Shown here: in pieces, positions 1 to 8,223 of the stretch
How the letters are laid out: the number at the start of each line of letters is the position of its first letter
How positions within the stretch are numbered: position 1 is the first letter of the stretch
From: Bacteroidetes bacterium GWF2_38_335
GTDB taxonomy: Bacteria; Bacteroidota; Bacteroidia; Bacteroidales; GWF2-38-335
Length of the DNA: 64,000 nucleotides
NCBI GenBank assembly: GCA_001769535.1
Contig: MEOH01000022.1
Span: forward strand, 248,001 to 312,000
Reading direction: 5' to 3'
Translations under genes and position numbers: made by a program
Notes under the pieces: model-generated
The model's database searches: none
What the model was told of the DNA's origin: nothing
Seen by the model: the letters and a program-made list of their open reading frames with translations, nothing else

Positions 1-1160
1 GAATAGGTGTATGGATTCACCTTGTTATATTCAGCTTGCAGGTAAAAGTTCTTAAATCCAAAGGGATCGAAAATTTTTATTCCAGCCTGTAATCCGTTTT
101 TTTTGTCCAGTGAGTCCTTTCCCATATCATCAATCACATACTGGGCGTATAATTGCAATGATTTATGGGGAATAATTTTAAGGTTTAACCCCAAAAGCAC
201 ATTGTGTGTGTTATCAAGGGAATATTGCAGACTGCGCACACCAATTACAGGATTAAATGAATTTGCCGGTACTTTTTTATTAAATGCGCTGTCGGCAACC
301 TGGAAAATCACACCTTCAAACAAGCCGACCTGAGCATATTTATTAATTGCATAGCTCAAATAGTTAAAAGATCCAGTTTTTCTGGAATGAACAAGGTAGT
401 TGTTGTCGTAGGCAATAACTTCCTGAAATGAGGTAAACAGGTTGATATATTGAATTTTTTTCAGTGTTGTGGTAATTTTCAGATAGGGATAGAAAAAGCT
501 GTTGTCACTGAGCAGGAGTGAACGGTATCCTTCACCCACAAAATGTTTTCCGTGGCCCAGTTGCAGACTTAATATCTTCCAGGGAAAATAAGTTACAAAT
601 CCAGAAGATGAGGAATAGTCAAATTTATCTTCATAGGATTTTGTGCGGCCAAAACCCGGAATTACGTGGTATTTTCTTACATAGGCATTGATGTGCTCTC
701 TGAAAATACCTTGGTTTTCGAAGAAATCTGAATAAAAATACACGTTACGGCCAACTTTACCGTAAACGCATATACCTCTTGTGTTTATGGTTGGAGTGTA
801 ATCGATGGCGGTATCGCGTCCTGATTCAAGATTAACAAGGAAATTAGCACCCAGTTTGAAATCTTTTTTATCTACAAGAAAAAAATCTTCTTTGCGAAGT
901 TTTCTTAAAAACCATGTGTGTCTTATTTTAGAGAGCAAAGCACTGTCTCTGTTGTCAGGAAAAAGTACAGAGTCAATATCTATTTTCCCTCCAACCTGAT
1001 CTTTAAGCAGTGGTTTGAAACCGGTATGAATAATTTCACCCGAAGCATTGATTACTTTGTCAACCTGCCTGTTGTGATAATTGTTGAGGAACACCGAACC
1101 ATTTTGTGATAAGCCGGTCAACAGGATGGAAAAAAATATGGCCGTAACCAGAATTTTCAT
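1..1160 (-). CDS. RemB/Wzi-like outer-membrane beta-barrel protein (partial)
   Basis: The gene starts at ATG 1160 and stays open to the window edge, so about 386 N-terminal residues are visible and the C-terminus is missing. It begins with a signal peptide (MKILVTAIFFSILLTGLSQ). Further in is a segment reading LQLGHGKHFVGEGYRSLLLS followed by a PYLK motif, which is characteristic of the Bacteroidota family annotated as RemB or capsule-assembly Wzi-like proteins. The rest alternates polar and aromatic residues as expected for an outer-membrane barrel. Its ATG overlaps the TGA of the upstream transferase (1157-1159), so the two are probably translationally coupled, which fits a role in surface polysaccharide or gliding. 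The family name is from recognised motifs; the exact function is inference. Confidence 0.75.
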   Translation of the reverse strand, partial: MKILVTAIFFSILLTGLSQNGSVFLNNYHNRQVDKVINASGEIIHTGFKPLLKDQVGGKIDIDSVLFPDNRDSALLSKIRHTWFLRKLRKEDFFLVDKKDFKLGANFLVNLESGRDTAIDYTPTINTRGICVYGKVGRNVYFYSDFFENQGIFREHINAYVRKYHVIPGFGRTKSYEDKFDYSSSSGFVTYFPWKILSLQLGHGKHFVGEGYRSLLLSDNSFFYPYLKITTTLKKIQYINLFTSFQEVIAYDNNYLVHSRKTGSFNYLSYAINKYAQVGLFEGVIFQVADSAFNKKVPANSFNPVIGVRSLQYSLDNTHNVLLGLNLKIIPHKSLQLYAQYVIDDMGKDSLDKKNGLQAGIKIFDPFGFKNFYLQAEYNKVNPYTY

Positions 1161-2254
1161 GAGTTGTTGCCGTTGCCGGAATTTTTGTTGCGTCTGAGAA
1201 AATAATAGGGAATATAGGTAAGAATGAGTGATGCTCCGATTAAAATTGCACCCAATATATAATTACCCAAAAAATTTAATGCAAAGGAAAGCACAATAAA
1301 GATTACCGAGAAAAATGAAAGAATTGCAGTGGCCATCATGTGAGAATTGCCAAATTTCAAAAGGATGTGGTGCATGTGTGTTTTATCGGGTCTGAAGGGA
1401 GATCTTTTTCTGAGGATTCTGAAAATGAAAACCCTTACCAGATCAAAAAGCGGAATGAAAATAATTCCGATTGCCACTGCAGGAGCCGATTTTATGAAAT
1501 AAGGAGTGCTTTTTATTTCGGGATTGCCTGTATAATAACCGTTTGCCTTAATAAATTCAACTGCCAGCACAGCAATCAACAGTCCAATAAGCAGAGATCC
1601 TGTATCACCCATAAAAATTTTTGCAGGTGTAACATTGTATCTCAGAAAAGCCAACAGGGCAGCAACTAAAGAAAAGGAAATAATGGCATGCTGATAATCT
1701 TTTACAAGATAAAACCATATTCCGAAAATCAGGGCCGAGATTATTCCCATGCTGGCTGCCAAACCGTTGATGCCATCAACCATATTGAAAGCGTTGATGA
1801 TCACAATCAAGGTTAAAATGGTGAATAAAATGGAAATAATTTCAGGCAGTACCTGCACACCAAAAATACCGTACATTTCTGTAATTCTGATGTTTCCCCA
1901 GATCACAATAATCATTGAGGCAAAGACCATTCCCACTGTTTTTCTGAAAGGACTCAGGCCAACCACATCATCGTTGATGCCAATCAATGTCATTACGGTC
2001 ATGGCGGCAATAATAAACTGCAGGTGCGGACAAATAGTAAAATCTGTCCAAAATGTAATGGATGAAACCATGGCTGCAAAAATTGCCAATCCGCCCAACC
2101 GGGGTACTTTTTCAGAATGCGAATTTCTTATTCCGGGCTCATCGTACAGGTTTTTTGCCTTGGCGGCTTTAATGATGGCCGGAATGGCAAAAAAGCAAAT
2201 CAAAAATGCCGTAATGAAACTGAAAGATAATATGTCGGTTATGTCATATTTCAT
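1157..2254 (-). CDS. WecA/TagO/MraY-type undecaprenyl-phosphate sugar-1-phosphate transferase
   Basis: This 365-residue polytopic membrane protein belongs to glycosyltransferase family 4. These enzymes transfer a sugar-1-phosphate (usually GlcNAc-1-P) from a UDP-sugar to undecaprenyl phosphate at the inner membrane, starting polysaccharide assembly. Visible motifs are HSEKVPRLGG (about 46-55), the Mg-binding NDD (94-96), NMVDGINGLA (157-166), FMGDTGS (214-220) and the cytoplasmic HMHH loop (293-296), in family order. HMHH with the short RPDKTH approach fits the WecA/TagO branch rather than MraY of peptidoglycan synthesis. It overlaps the RemB/Wzi-like gene by 3 bases, supporting a surface-glycan role. 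The sugar substrate cannot be read from the sequence. Confidence 0.9.
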   Translation of the reverse strand: MKYDITDILSFSFITAFLICFFAIPAIIKAAKAKNLYDEPGIRNSHSEKVPRLGGLAIFAAMVSSITFWTDFTICPHLQFIIAAMTVMTLIGINDDVVGLSPFRKTVGMVFASMIIVIWGNIRITEMYGIFGVQVLPEIISILFTILTLIVIINAFNMVDGINGLAASMGIISALIFGIWFYLVKDYQHAIISFSLVAALLAFLRYNVTPAKIFMGDTGSLLIGLLIAVLAVEFIKANGYYTGNPEIKSTPYFIKSAPAVAIGIIFIPLFDLVRVFIFRILRKRSPFRPDKTHMHHILLKFGNSHMMATAILSFFSVIFIVLSFALNFLGNYILGAILIGASLILTYIPYYFLRRNKNSGNGNNS

Positions 2255-2283
2255 TTGAAAGCAAAGATATTAAGTTTTTTTAA

Positions 2284-3267
2284 TTAATAATCTTTATTCC
2301 GGTACTTGTCTTCAGAATTGGTTACAAGGCCAACATAGTTGTAATATCTTGAATAGCTTATCTCTTCTTTATCAACTGCCTCCTTTACGGCGCATCCGGG
2401 TTCGTGGATGTGTGTACAATTATAATACTGGCAGTTTTCGGCTACCCTGAAAATTTCAGGGAAAAAATGGAAAATTTCTTCTTTTTCCATGTCAATTACA
2501 CCAAACCCTTTGATGCCGGGGGTATCAATAATAAACCCGCCAGTTTCGAGCTCAAACATTTCTGCAAAGGTTGTAGTATGCTTTCCTTTGAGATGGTAAT
2601 CAGAAATTTTTCCGGTTTTCAGGTTTAATCCGGGAGATATTTTATTGACCAGCGTTGATTTTCCCACCCCCGAATGGCCTGCGATCACACTAACTTTGTC
2701 GGTCAGAATTTTTTTCAGTTCATCAATTCCTGTTCCGGTGCGCGCAGATGTTTGCAGACACTGATATCCGATGTTTTCGTATATGCTGATGAGGTTTTTA
2801 ATTTCCTCGCCCAGTTCGTTGTCGTACATATCGGCTTTGTTGAAAATCAGGACAACCGGAATGCGGTATGCTTCGGCAGAAACAAGAAACCGATCAATAA
2901 AAGCTGTGGTTGTATCAGGAAACCCTATGGTAATAATCAGCAATGCCTGATCGATGTTTGAAGCAATGATATGGTATTGGTGCGACAGGTTTGAAGACCT
3001 GCGGATAATATAGTTTTTCCGCTGCTCTATTTCGGTAATGGTATGGTGCTGGCCGCTTTCACCGGGTTTTATTGTAACGATATCACCGACGGCAACAGGA
3101 TTGGTGGTTTTCAACCCTTTCATCCTGAACTTGCCGGCAATAATACAATCAAGCATTATACCCTCTTCATCTCTGACGGTGTATCTGCTTCCGGTGGATT
3201 TTATAACGATTCCCTTTTTCAATTTCCGAAATATTCTGATATTTGTTCGTGATACAAAAATAAGCAT
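2284..3267 (-). CDS. rsgA: Ribosome small subunit-dependent GTPase A
   Basis: RsgA is a circularly permuted GTPase that checks late maturation of the 30S subunit. The protein has an N-terminal OB-fold region, the G1 loop GHSGVGKST, a G3 motif in DTPGIKGFG, and a C-terminal zinc finger with the Cys-Cys-His-Cys pattern NCQYYNCTHIHEPGC. Permutation shows as G4 (NKAD) preceding G1. An ATG at 3267 gives 327 residues. A TTG at 3222 (LKKGIVIKS) gives 312, closer to the usual family length of about 310, and would leave room for a promoter between this gene and the divergent exonuclease gene at 3272. An upstream in-frame ATG at 3381 lies inside the exonuclease gene and is rejected. Confidence 0.95.
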   Translation of the reverse strand: MLIFVSRTNIRIFRKLKKGIVIKSTGSRYTVRDEEGIMLDCIIAGKFRMKGLKTTNPVAVGDIVTIKPGESGQHHTITEIEQRKNYIIRRSSNLSHQYHIIASNIDQALLIITIGFPDTTTAFIDRFLVSAEAYRIPVVLIFNKADMYDNELGEEIKNLISIYENIGYQCLQTSARTGTGIDELKKILTDKVSVIAGHSGVGKSTLVNKISPGLNLKTGKISDYHLKGKHTTTFAEMFELETGGFIIDTPGIKGFGVIDMEKEEIFHFFPEIFRVAENCQYYNCTHIHEPGCAVKEAVDKEEISYSRYYNYVGLVTNSEDKYRNKDY

Positions 3268-3271
3268 TGAA

Positions 3272-4036
3272 ATGAAAATATTATCATATAATGTGAACGG
3301 AATAAGAGCCGCCATGAAAAAGGGCTTTATTGAGTGGTTAAAAAAAGAAAGTCCGGATATTCTTTGCATCCAGGAAATCAAAGCAGAAAAAGAGCAGATA
3401 GAAACCCTGCAATTTGAGTATGCAGGATACCTCCATCAAACCTGGTTTTCGGCTGGGAAAAAGGGATACAGCGGAACGGCAGTGCTTTCAAAAACCCAAC
3501 CTGACAAGGTGATTTCCGGAATGGGAATTGAGAGGTATGATTCAGAGGGACGGCTCATACGGGCCGATTTTGGAGATATTACCATTATTAATAGTTATTT
3601 TCCGTCGGGGACTACCGGAGATGAGCGACAGGATTTTAAAATGAAATATCTGTATGATTTTTTGGAATATCTGACAAACCTGAAAAGTGAAAGAAAGAAA
3701 ATCATTGTGTCGGGTGATTTCAACATCTGCCACAAGCCCATTGATATCAACCATCCTCAGAAACACACCAAAATGTCGGGATTTTTGCCCGAAGAGCGTG
3801 AGTGGTTCGATAAAATCATCGGCTCGGGGTTTGTGGATAGTTTCAGGATGTTCAATGACCTGCCCGAACAATATTCCTGGTGGAGTTACCGACAAAATTC
3901 ACGGCAGAAAAACCTGGGATGGAGAATTGATTATCATCTGGTGACCGAAAACCTGAAAAGCTCGGTGCATAAAGCATCAATACTCAGCAGTGTTGAACAT
4001 TCCGATCATTGTCCGGTTTGTGTTGAAATTAATTAA
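3272..4036 (+). CDS. xth: Exodeoxyribonuclease III (AP endonuclease family)
   Basis: This 254-residue Mg-dependent nuclease of the ExoIII/APE1 (endonuclease/exonuclease/phosphatase) fold cleaves DNA at abasic sites and trims 3' blocks in base excision repair. The N-terminus MKILSYNVNGIRAA, the metal ligand in CIQEIKAE, the SGDFNICH motif and the C-terminal HSDHCPV motif with the catalytic His are all present and spaced as in the ExoA/Xth subfamily. The ATG at 3272 gives the usual family length; a longer in-frame start at 3038 lies inside the divergent rsgA gene and is not used. It is divergently arranged with rsgA with almost no gap. Confidence 0.96.
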   Translation: MKILSYNVNGIRAAMKKGFIEWLKKESPDILCIQEIKAEKEQIETLQFEYAGYLHQTWFSAGKKGYSGTAVLSKTQPDKVISGMGIERYDSEGRLIRADFGDITIINSYFPSGTTGDERQDFKMKYLYDFLEYLTNLKSERKKIIVSGDFNICHKPIDINHPQKHTKMSGFLPEEREWFDKIIGSGFVDSFRMFNDLPEQYSWWSYRQNSRQKNLGWRIDYHLVTENLKSSVHKASILSSVEHSDHCPVCVEIN

Positions 4037-4067
4037 TTTGTTTTTTAAACATAAATAATTATTTTTG
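4037..4067 (+). promoter_or_regulatory. Bacteroidota sigma-A type promoter
   Basis: TTTG at 4037-4040, a 19-base spacer and TATTTTTG at 4060-4067 match the -33/-7 consensus TTTG/TAnnTTTG. The start codon of the next gene lies 15 bases downstream, so any leader is very short. The match is seen directly; activity is inferred. Confidence 0.6.
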
Positions 4068-4081
4068 ACAAAAATAGTGTC

Positions 4082-4657
4082 ATGAATAAGTTAAGAATAA
4101 TTTTAATTGGCTTAATGATCTTTGCATCAGTGCCATCATTTTCACAGGATGAAAATAAGTTTGTTGTTGGAGTTGACCTTACGTTAAGGAATATTTACCA
4201 GGTAGAACTTACCAGTAAATTAACCGTTAACCTTACGGCTTCATACAACAGGCATCAATTATTTGCCGGTATTATGTCGTATTACTTAACAAGTTTTGAA
4301 GTGCTAGGTTTTGATGGGGGCTATCGTTATCATTTTGCAGAAGTTGCAGATAATTTGAAATTTTTTATTGAGCCGGCTGTCAGTTATATGAGGGGATGTT
4401 ATGGGTATGCAGAGTATGTAAATTATGGTGATTTTGGAATAAATCAACCAATGGGGTTAAGTTGTCTTGCTTTTTCGGGTTCTTTAGGACTTAAATACAA
4501 TATTTTGGATCAGGGTTATTTTTTGCTGGCTCTGGGTTATGGATATGCTAAAATTGAAGAAGAGAGTTATTATGAACCCGGAACCGAAACCTACTATGAC
4601 TCAGGTTTGTTCATGCGGGTTGGCTTTGGTATCAATATTTTTTCAAACAAGAAGTAA
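4082..4657 (+). CDS. Hypothetical outer-membrane beta-barrel-like protein
   Basis: The 191-residue protein begins with a clear signal peptide (MNKLRIILIGLMIFASVPSFS, cleavage before the following Gln). The mature part alternates hydrophobic and polar residues, is rich in Tyr, Phe and Gly, and ends with aromatic residues (LFMRVGFGINIF), the pattern of a small outer-membrane barrel. I do not recognise a specific family. It stands alone: it has its own promoter at 4037-4067 and is followed by a hairpin repeat and a gene on the other strand. The barrel assignment is inference from pattern. Confidence 0.7.
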   Translation: MNKLRIILIGLMIFASVPSFSQDENKFVVGVDLTLRNIYQVELTSKLTVNLTASYNRHQLFAGIMSYYLTSFEVLGFDGGYRYHFAEVADNLKFFIEPAVSYMRGCYGYAEYVNYGDFGINQPMGLSCLAFSGSLGLKYNILDQGYFLLALGYGYAKIEEESYYEPGTETYYDSGLFMRVGFGINIFSNKK

Positions 4658-4705
4658 AAGCTTTTCTTCGGACTTCGTAAATGCACCCCCATCTTGGCTT
4701 TTTTT

Positions 4706-4734
4706 CACAGGGTTACACTGTGTTTCACCCTGTG
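4706..4734. repeat. REP-like palindrome
   Basis: The arms CACAGGG and CCCTGTG enclose a short loop, followed by a TTACAAATCGG tract and a pyrimidine-rich tail. The layout resembles REP elements common in Bacteroidota intergenic DNA and the CCGCAGG...CCTGCGG units at 43.8-44.1 kb. It may act as a transcript end for the gene at 4082. The rest of the 4658-4918 gap shows nothing recognisable. Confidence 0.5.
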
Positions 4735-4918
4735 GTGTTACAAATCGGTCTTTCAGACCTTAAAAAAAAAGCTAATAAGATACAGGTTTACACTATGTTT
4801 CATTTTCTTGTTTCGTTAGTGCGCCTCTAAATTCTCAATTTAGTTTTTTAATCTTATTGTTATTTAAAGCGTTAGGTTTTTTTTTATTTGACAAAGTCAG
4901 GAAAAAGTAAGATTTTTT

Positions 4919-5785
4919 CTATTTAACCACTTTAATATTGACCGTAGCCTCAACATATCCTTTTCCAACCAAATCGGTAAATTTGGAAACCCATTTATAA
5001 TTTCCCGCAGTCATTTTTTCGGAAAGGTGCATATATCCTTCTAAAATACTGATATTTTTCAGTTTCAGCGTATCATAAATAGTTTCTGAAGCGGGTGAGC
5101 CATCGGCATTCAAAATTACCGATTCAAAGCTCATGTGGTTGCTGTCCTCTTCAAACAGAAGACCTTTGACCTGCTCAATTTCAATGTACATTAAATCTCC
5201 CGGAGAAAATTCGGCTTTGGATTTAATCCCTTTTTCACCAGCCAGGTAAGCGCGCCAAAATTCAATTTTATCTTTTTTGATTTTCACTTCCACCTCGTTG
5301 GGGCCGGTAACTTTAACAGGTATTTTCGCAATGATTTCGCCATTACCCCTTTTATCCCAGAACCTTGTTTCCCAGCTATACTCTTTACCAATTTCAAGTG
5401 GAGCAAGTGCAATCATTTGTACGTATAAAAGATCTACCTTGGATTCTTCAATTCCGGTTGAATCATAATCACTAAACAGATCAGTTTGTTCGAGAATAAT
5501 AGTCCCTTTTTCGTCAATAATTACCATGTGGGCTCCGGGAAAAATCCTTCCGCCTTCTGAATTAAAACCTTTTACTCCGCTGAGTACAAGTTTAAGCCGC
5601 TCGGCATATTTAATGCTGTTGCTTTCGTAGGCAGTTGAATCATCATTGAGAAGGAGTTTTGCCGAAGCATAATCCAGTCCCGAAGATGTAATATCCATTG
5701 TTGCTCCGGCTTTTTCATCCTTATTTTTTTCTGTACTGCATCCGATAAGCGATATGGCAATTATAAAGTAAATCAGTTTTTTCAT
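4919..5785 (-). CDS. Hypothetical lipoprotein
   Basis: The 288-residue protein starts MKKLIYFIIAISLIGCSTEK; the lipobox Leu-Ile-Gly-Cys marks it as a lipoprotein. The mature region has many Asp/Glu/Lys and short beta-rich stretches with repeated 'G.YM/Y.W...F.D..GKG' patterns in two halves (near residues 150-170 and 255-280), suggesting two related beta-sandwich domains. I do not recognise the family. The ATG at 5785 puts the signal peptide at the N-terminus; starts at 5794 and 5845 would only extend it. It is a single gene with no close neighbour on its strand. Confidence 0.75.
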   Translation of the reverse strand: MKKLIYFIIAISLIGCSTEKNKDEKAGATMDITSSGLDYASAKLLLNDDSTAYESNSIKYAERLKLVLSGVKGFNSEGGRIFPGAHMVIIDEKGTIILEQTDLFSDYDSTGIEESKVDLLYVQMIALAPLEIGKEYSWETRFWDKRGNGEIIAKIPVKVTGPNEVEVKIKKDKIEFWRAYLAGEKGIKSKAEFSPGDLMYIEIEQVKGLLFEEDSNHMSFESVILNADGSPASETIYDTLKLKNISILEGYMHLSEKMTAGNYKWVSKFTDLVGKGYVEATVNIKVVK

Positions 5786-5981
5786 GGTTGTCATATTTTT
5801 ATTTGGATGTAAAAATAACCTCTTTGTTAGTAAAAGTGTTAGCAAATAATATGTTTTTAGAAAGATTTTTTGTGAAATTCTGGTTTTCTTTAAAAGTTAT
5901 TTGGTTGGACAAATATTCCTGAATTTCTAACCCGTTCAGGTTGTTAAAAAACAGAATATAAACAATTTATGTTTTTTTAGG

Positions 5982-7415
5982 TTGAAAAGACAAAAACTAC
6001 AAAAATTATATATTGAGCATTTTGGCGAAAAACCTGAGAAGGTCACCCAGCTTCCGCCATCCGGTTCTTACAGGGAATATTACCGGATGCAGGGAAAAAA
6101 CAAAAGTGTGATGGGGGTGTATAATCAGGATTTCCGCGAGAACATTGCTTTTATTGAGTTTACCAGGCATTTTTTGAAGCATGGGTTGAATGTGCCCGGA
6201 CTTATTGCCTCGGACATCGAAAACAATATCTATATACTTGAAGATCTGGGAGATCAAACACTTTTTTCATATCTCTCAGAAGAAAGAAAAGAAAAGGGGT
6301 TTACCGGCGATTTGATCAAAACTTATAAAAAAGTGATTGAGAGTTTGCCCGGGTTTCAGATTGAAGCAGGGAAGGACCTTGATTACTCGGTTTGTTATCC
6401 AAGGGATAAATTCGACAGGCAGTCCATGATGTGGGACATGAATTATTTCAAGTATTATTTTCTTAAGCTGGCTAAAATTCCCTTTGACGAACAACTGCTC
6501 GAAGATGATTTTCAAAAGTTTGCAGCTTATCTTTTGCAAGCAGGCCAAGACTATTTTCTTTACCGCGATTTTCAGTCGAGAAACATCATGATTAATGATG
6601 GAAAAGTTTATTTTATTGATTATCAAGGAGGAAGAAAGGGTGCTCTACAATATGATATAGCTTCGCTGCTTTATGATGCGAAAGCTGATATTCCGCGCTC
6701 GGTAAGAACCGAATTGTTTGAGTATTATCTGGATGTACTTGAAAAGCACATAAAATTTGACCGCGGGGAGTTCCGAAATTACTATTATGGTTATGTGCTG
6801 ATTAGGATTATGCAAGCCATGGGAGCATATGGATTCAGGGGGTTTTATGAAAAGAAAAAGCATTTTCTTGCCAGTATCCCATATGCCATAGAAAACCTGA
6901 AATGGATTCTTGGCAATGTGAAATTGCCTGTTAACATACCTACACTTGAATCGGTACTTCAATCGCTAACGGAATCAGAATACTTAAAATCCATAGGAAA
7001 TGACCATGCAGTTTTTTCTGCAAAAAATAAACTAACTGTACGCATTAATAGTTTTTCTTACAAAAACGGTATACCTTTGGACGAGAGCGGAAATGGGGGC
7101 GGGTATGTATTTGATTGCCGTGCCATCCATAATCCCGGAAAGTACGAAGAGTACAAAACTTTGACAGGTAAGGATGAAGAAGTAATCAGGTTTTTTGAAA
7201 AAGAGACAGAAATGGAAGATTTTCTCAATGCAGTTTTTCTGCTTGCGGATCAATCTGTTGAGAAATATATTAAACGAGATTTTACTGATCTGGTAATCAG
7301 TTTCGGTTGTACCGGAGGGCAGCACCGTTCGGTTTACAGTGCCGAAAAACTGGCCAAACACCTGAAAGCAAAATACAATATTCAGATAATCCTGATTCAC
7401 CGGGAGCTGAAATAA
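5982..7415 (+). CDS. AmgK-like sugar kinase fused to a RapZ C-terminal domain
   Basis: The 477-residue protein has two parts. The first 330 or so residues are an aminoglycoside-phosphotransferase-like kinase, with YRDFQSRNIM as catalytic loop and FIDYQGG as metal-binding motif, like AmgK, the anomeric MurNAc/GlcNAc kinase. The last 130 or so residues match the RapZ C-terminal domain (SFGCTGGQHRSVYSAEKLAK), which in enterobacteria binds glucosamine-6-phosphate and regulatory RNA. The next gene, 43 bases on, encodes a MurU-like nucleotidyltransferase, so the pair resembles the AmgK-MurU peptidoglycan-recycling route. The start is TTG at 5982; the ATG at 5969 hits a stop after two codons and no other start fits the conserved N-terminus. 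Substrate and RapZ-domain role are inferred. Confidence 0.85.
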   Translation: MKRQKLQKLYIEHFGEKPEKVTQLPPSGSYREYYRMQGKNKSVMGVYNQDFRENIAFIEFTRHFLKHGLNVPGLIASDIENNIYILEDLGDQTLFSYLSEERKEKGFTGDLIKTYKKVIESLPGFQIEAGKDLDYSVCYPRDKFDRQSMMWDMNYFKYYFLKLAKIPFDEQLLEDDFQKFAAYLLQAGQDYFLYRDFQSRNIMINDGKVYFIDYQGGRKGALQYDIASLLYDAKADIPRSVRTELFEYYLDVLEKHIKFDRGEFRNYYYGYVLIRIMQAMGAYGFRGFYEKKKHFLASIPYAIENLKWILGNVKLPVNIPTLESVLQSLTESEYLKSIGNDHAVFSAKNKLTVRINSFSYKNGIPLDESGNGGGYVFDCRAIHNPGKYEEYKTLTGKDEEVIRFFEKETEMEDFLNAVFLLADQSVEKYIKRDFTDLVISFGCTGGQHRSVYSAEKLAKHLKAKYNIQIILIHRELK

Positions 7416-7458
7416 ATATAACCAATTGCACCGGCAATTGTAAACAGAAATAGGAAAA

Positions 7459-8214
7459 ATGAAGGCAATGATTTTTGCAGCCGGACTGGGTACGCGCCTG
7501 GCTCCGCTTACAAACGAAAAACCCAAGGCACTTGTTGAGGTGCATGGAGTGCCATTGCTTGAACTGGTTATTAAACGTTTAAGGTTTTTTGGGTATAATG
7601 ATTTGATAATCAATGTACATCATTTTCCCGATATGGTGCTTGATTTTTTAAAAAAGAACAAAAATTTTGGCGCATCCATTACCATTTCAGACGAAAGGGA
7701 TTTTTTGCTGGATACCGGAGGCGGGTTAAAAAAAGTGGCAGGATTTTTTGATAACAAACCTTTTCTGGTGCACAATGTGGACGTTATTTCAAATCTGAAT
7801 CTCCAGGACCTCTACCAGTTTCATATACAGGAAAACGCGCTGGCCACATTGGCTGTGAAAAACCGGAAAACATCAAGGTATTTTCTTTTTGATGGTAATT
7901 TTAACATGCTTGGATGGAAGAACATGAAAAGCAACGAGATTAAAATGACCAGGGTTAATACAGGAAAGTTCGCAGCTTTGGCTTTCAGTGGAATTCATGT
8001 GATCAGTCCTGAAATTTTCAATTATATCACTCAGGAAGGAAAATTCTCTATTACCGAATTGTATCTGTCATTATCTTCGCAACATAAGATATTGGGTTAC
8101 CAGTGTGAAGAAAGCTTCTGGATGGATCTGGGGAATGTTCAAAATCTGGCAAATGCCGAGGAATTTTTTAAAAACTACGGAATAAACCGGCTGACCGGGG
8201 AACAGGAAGATTAG
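7459..8214 (+). CDS. MurU-like sugar-1-phosphate nucleotidyltransferase
   Basis: The 251-residue protein is a single-domain nucleotidyltransferase. The N-terminal nucleotide-binding loop reads AAGLGTRLAPLTNEKPKALV (residues 7-26), followed by HNVDVISN, the Asp-containing metal site, and WMDLGN near the C-terminus. The short length fits MurU-type MurNAc-1-phosphate uridylyltransferases rather than long GlmU or RmlA enzymes. It follows the AmgK-like kinase with a short gap, and in Pseudomonas such a pair converts MurNAc to UDP-MurNAc, bypassing de novo synthesis. The pathway is family knowledge; the substrate here is inferred. Confidence 0.85.
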   Translation: MKAMIFAAGLGTRLAPLTNEKPKALVEVHGVPLLELVIKRLRFFGYNDLIINVHHFPDMVLDFLKKNKNFGASITISDERDFLLDTGGGLKKVAGFFDNKPFLVHNVDVISNLNLQDLYQFHIQENALATLAVKNRKTSRYFLFDGNFNMLGWKNMKSNEIKMTRVNTGKFAALAFSGIHVISPEIFNYITQEGKFSITELYLSLSSQHKILGYQCEESFWMDLGNVQNLANAEEFFKNYGINRLTGEQED

Positions 8215-8223
8215 AAAATCCGA

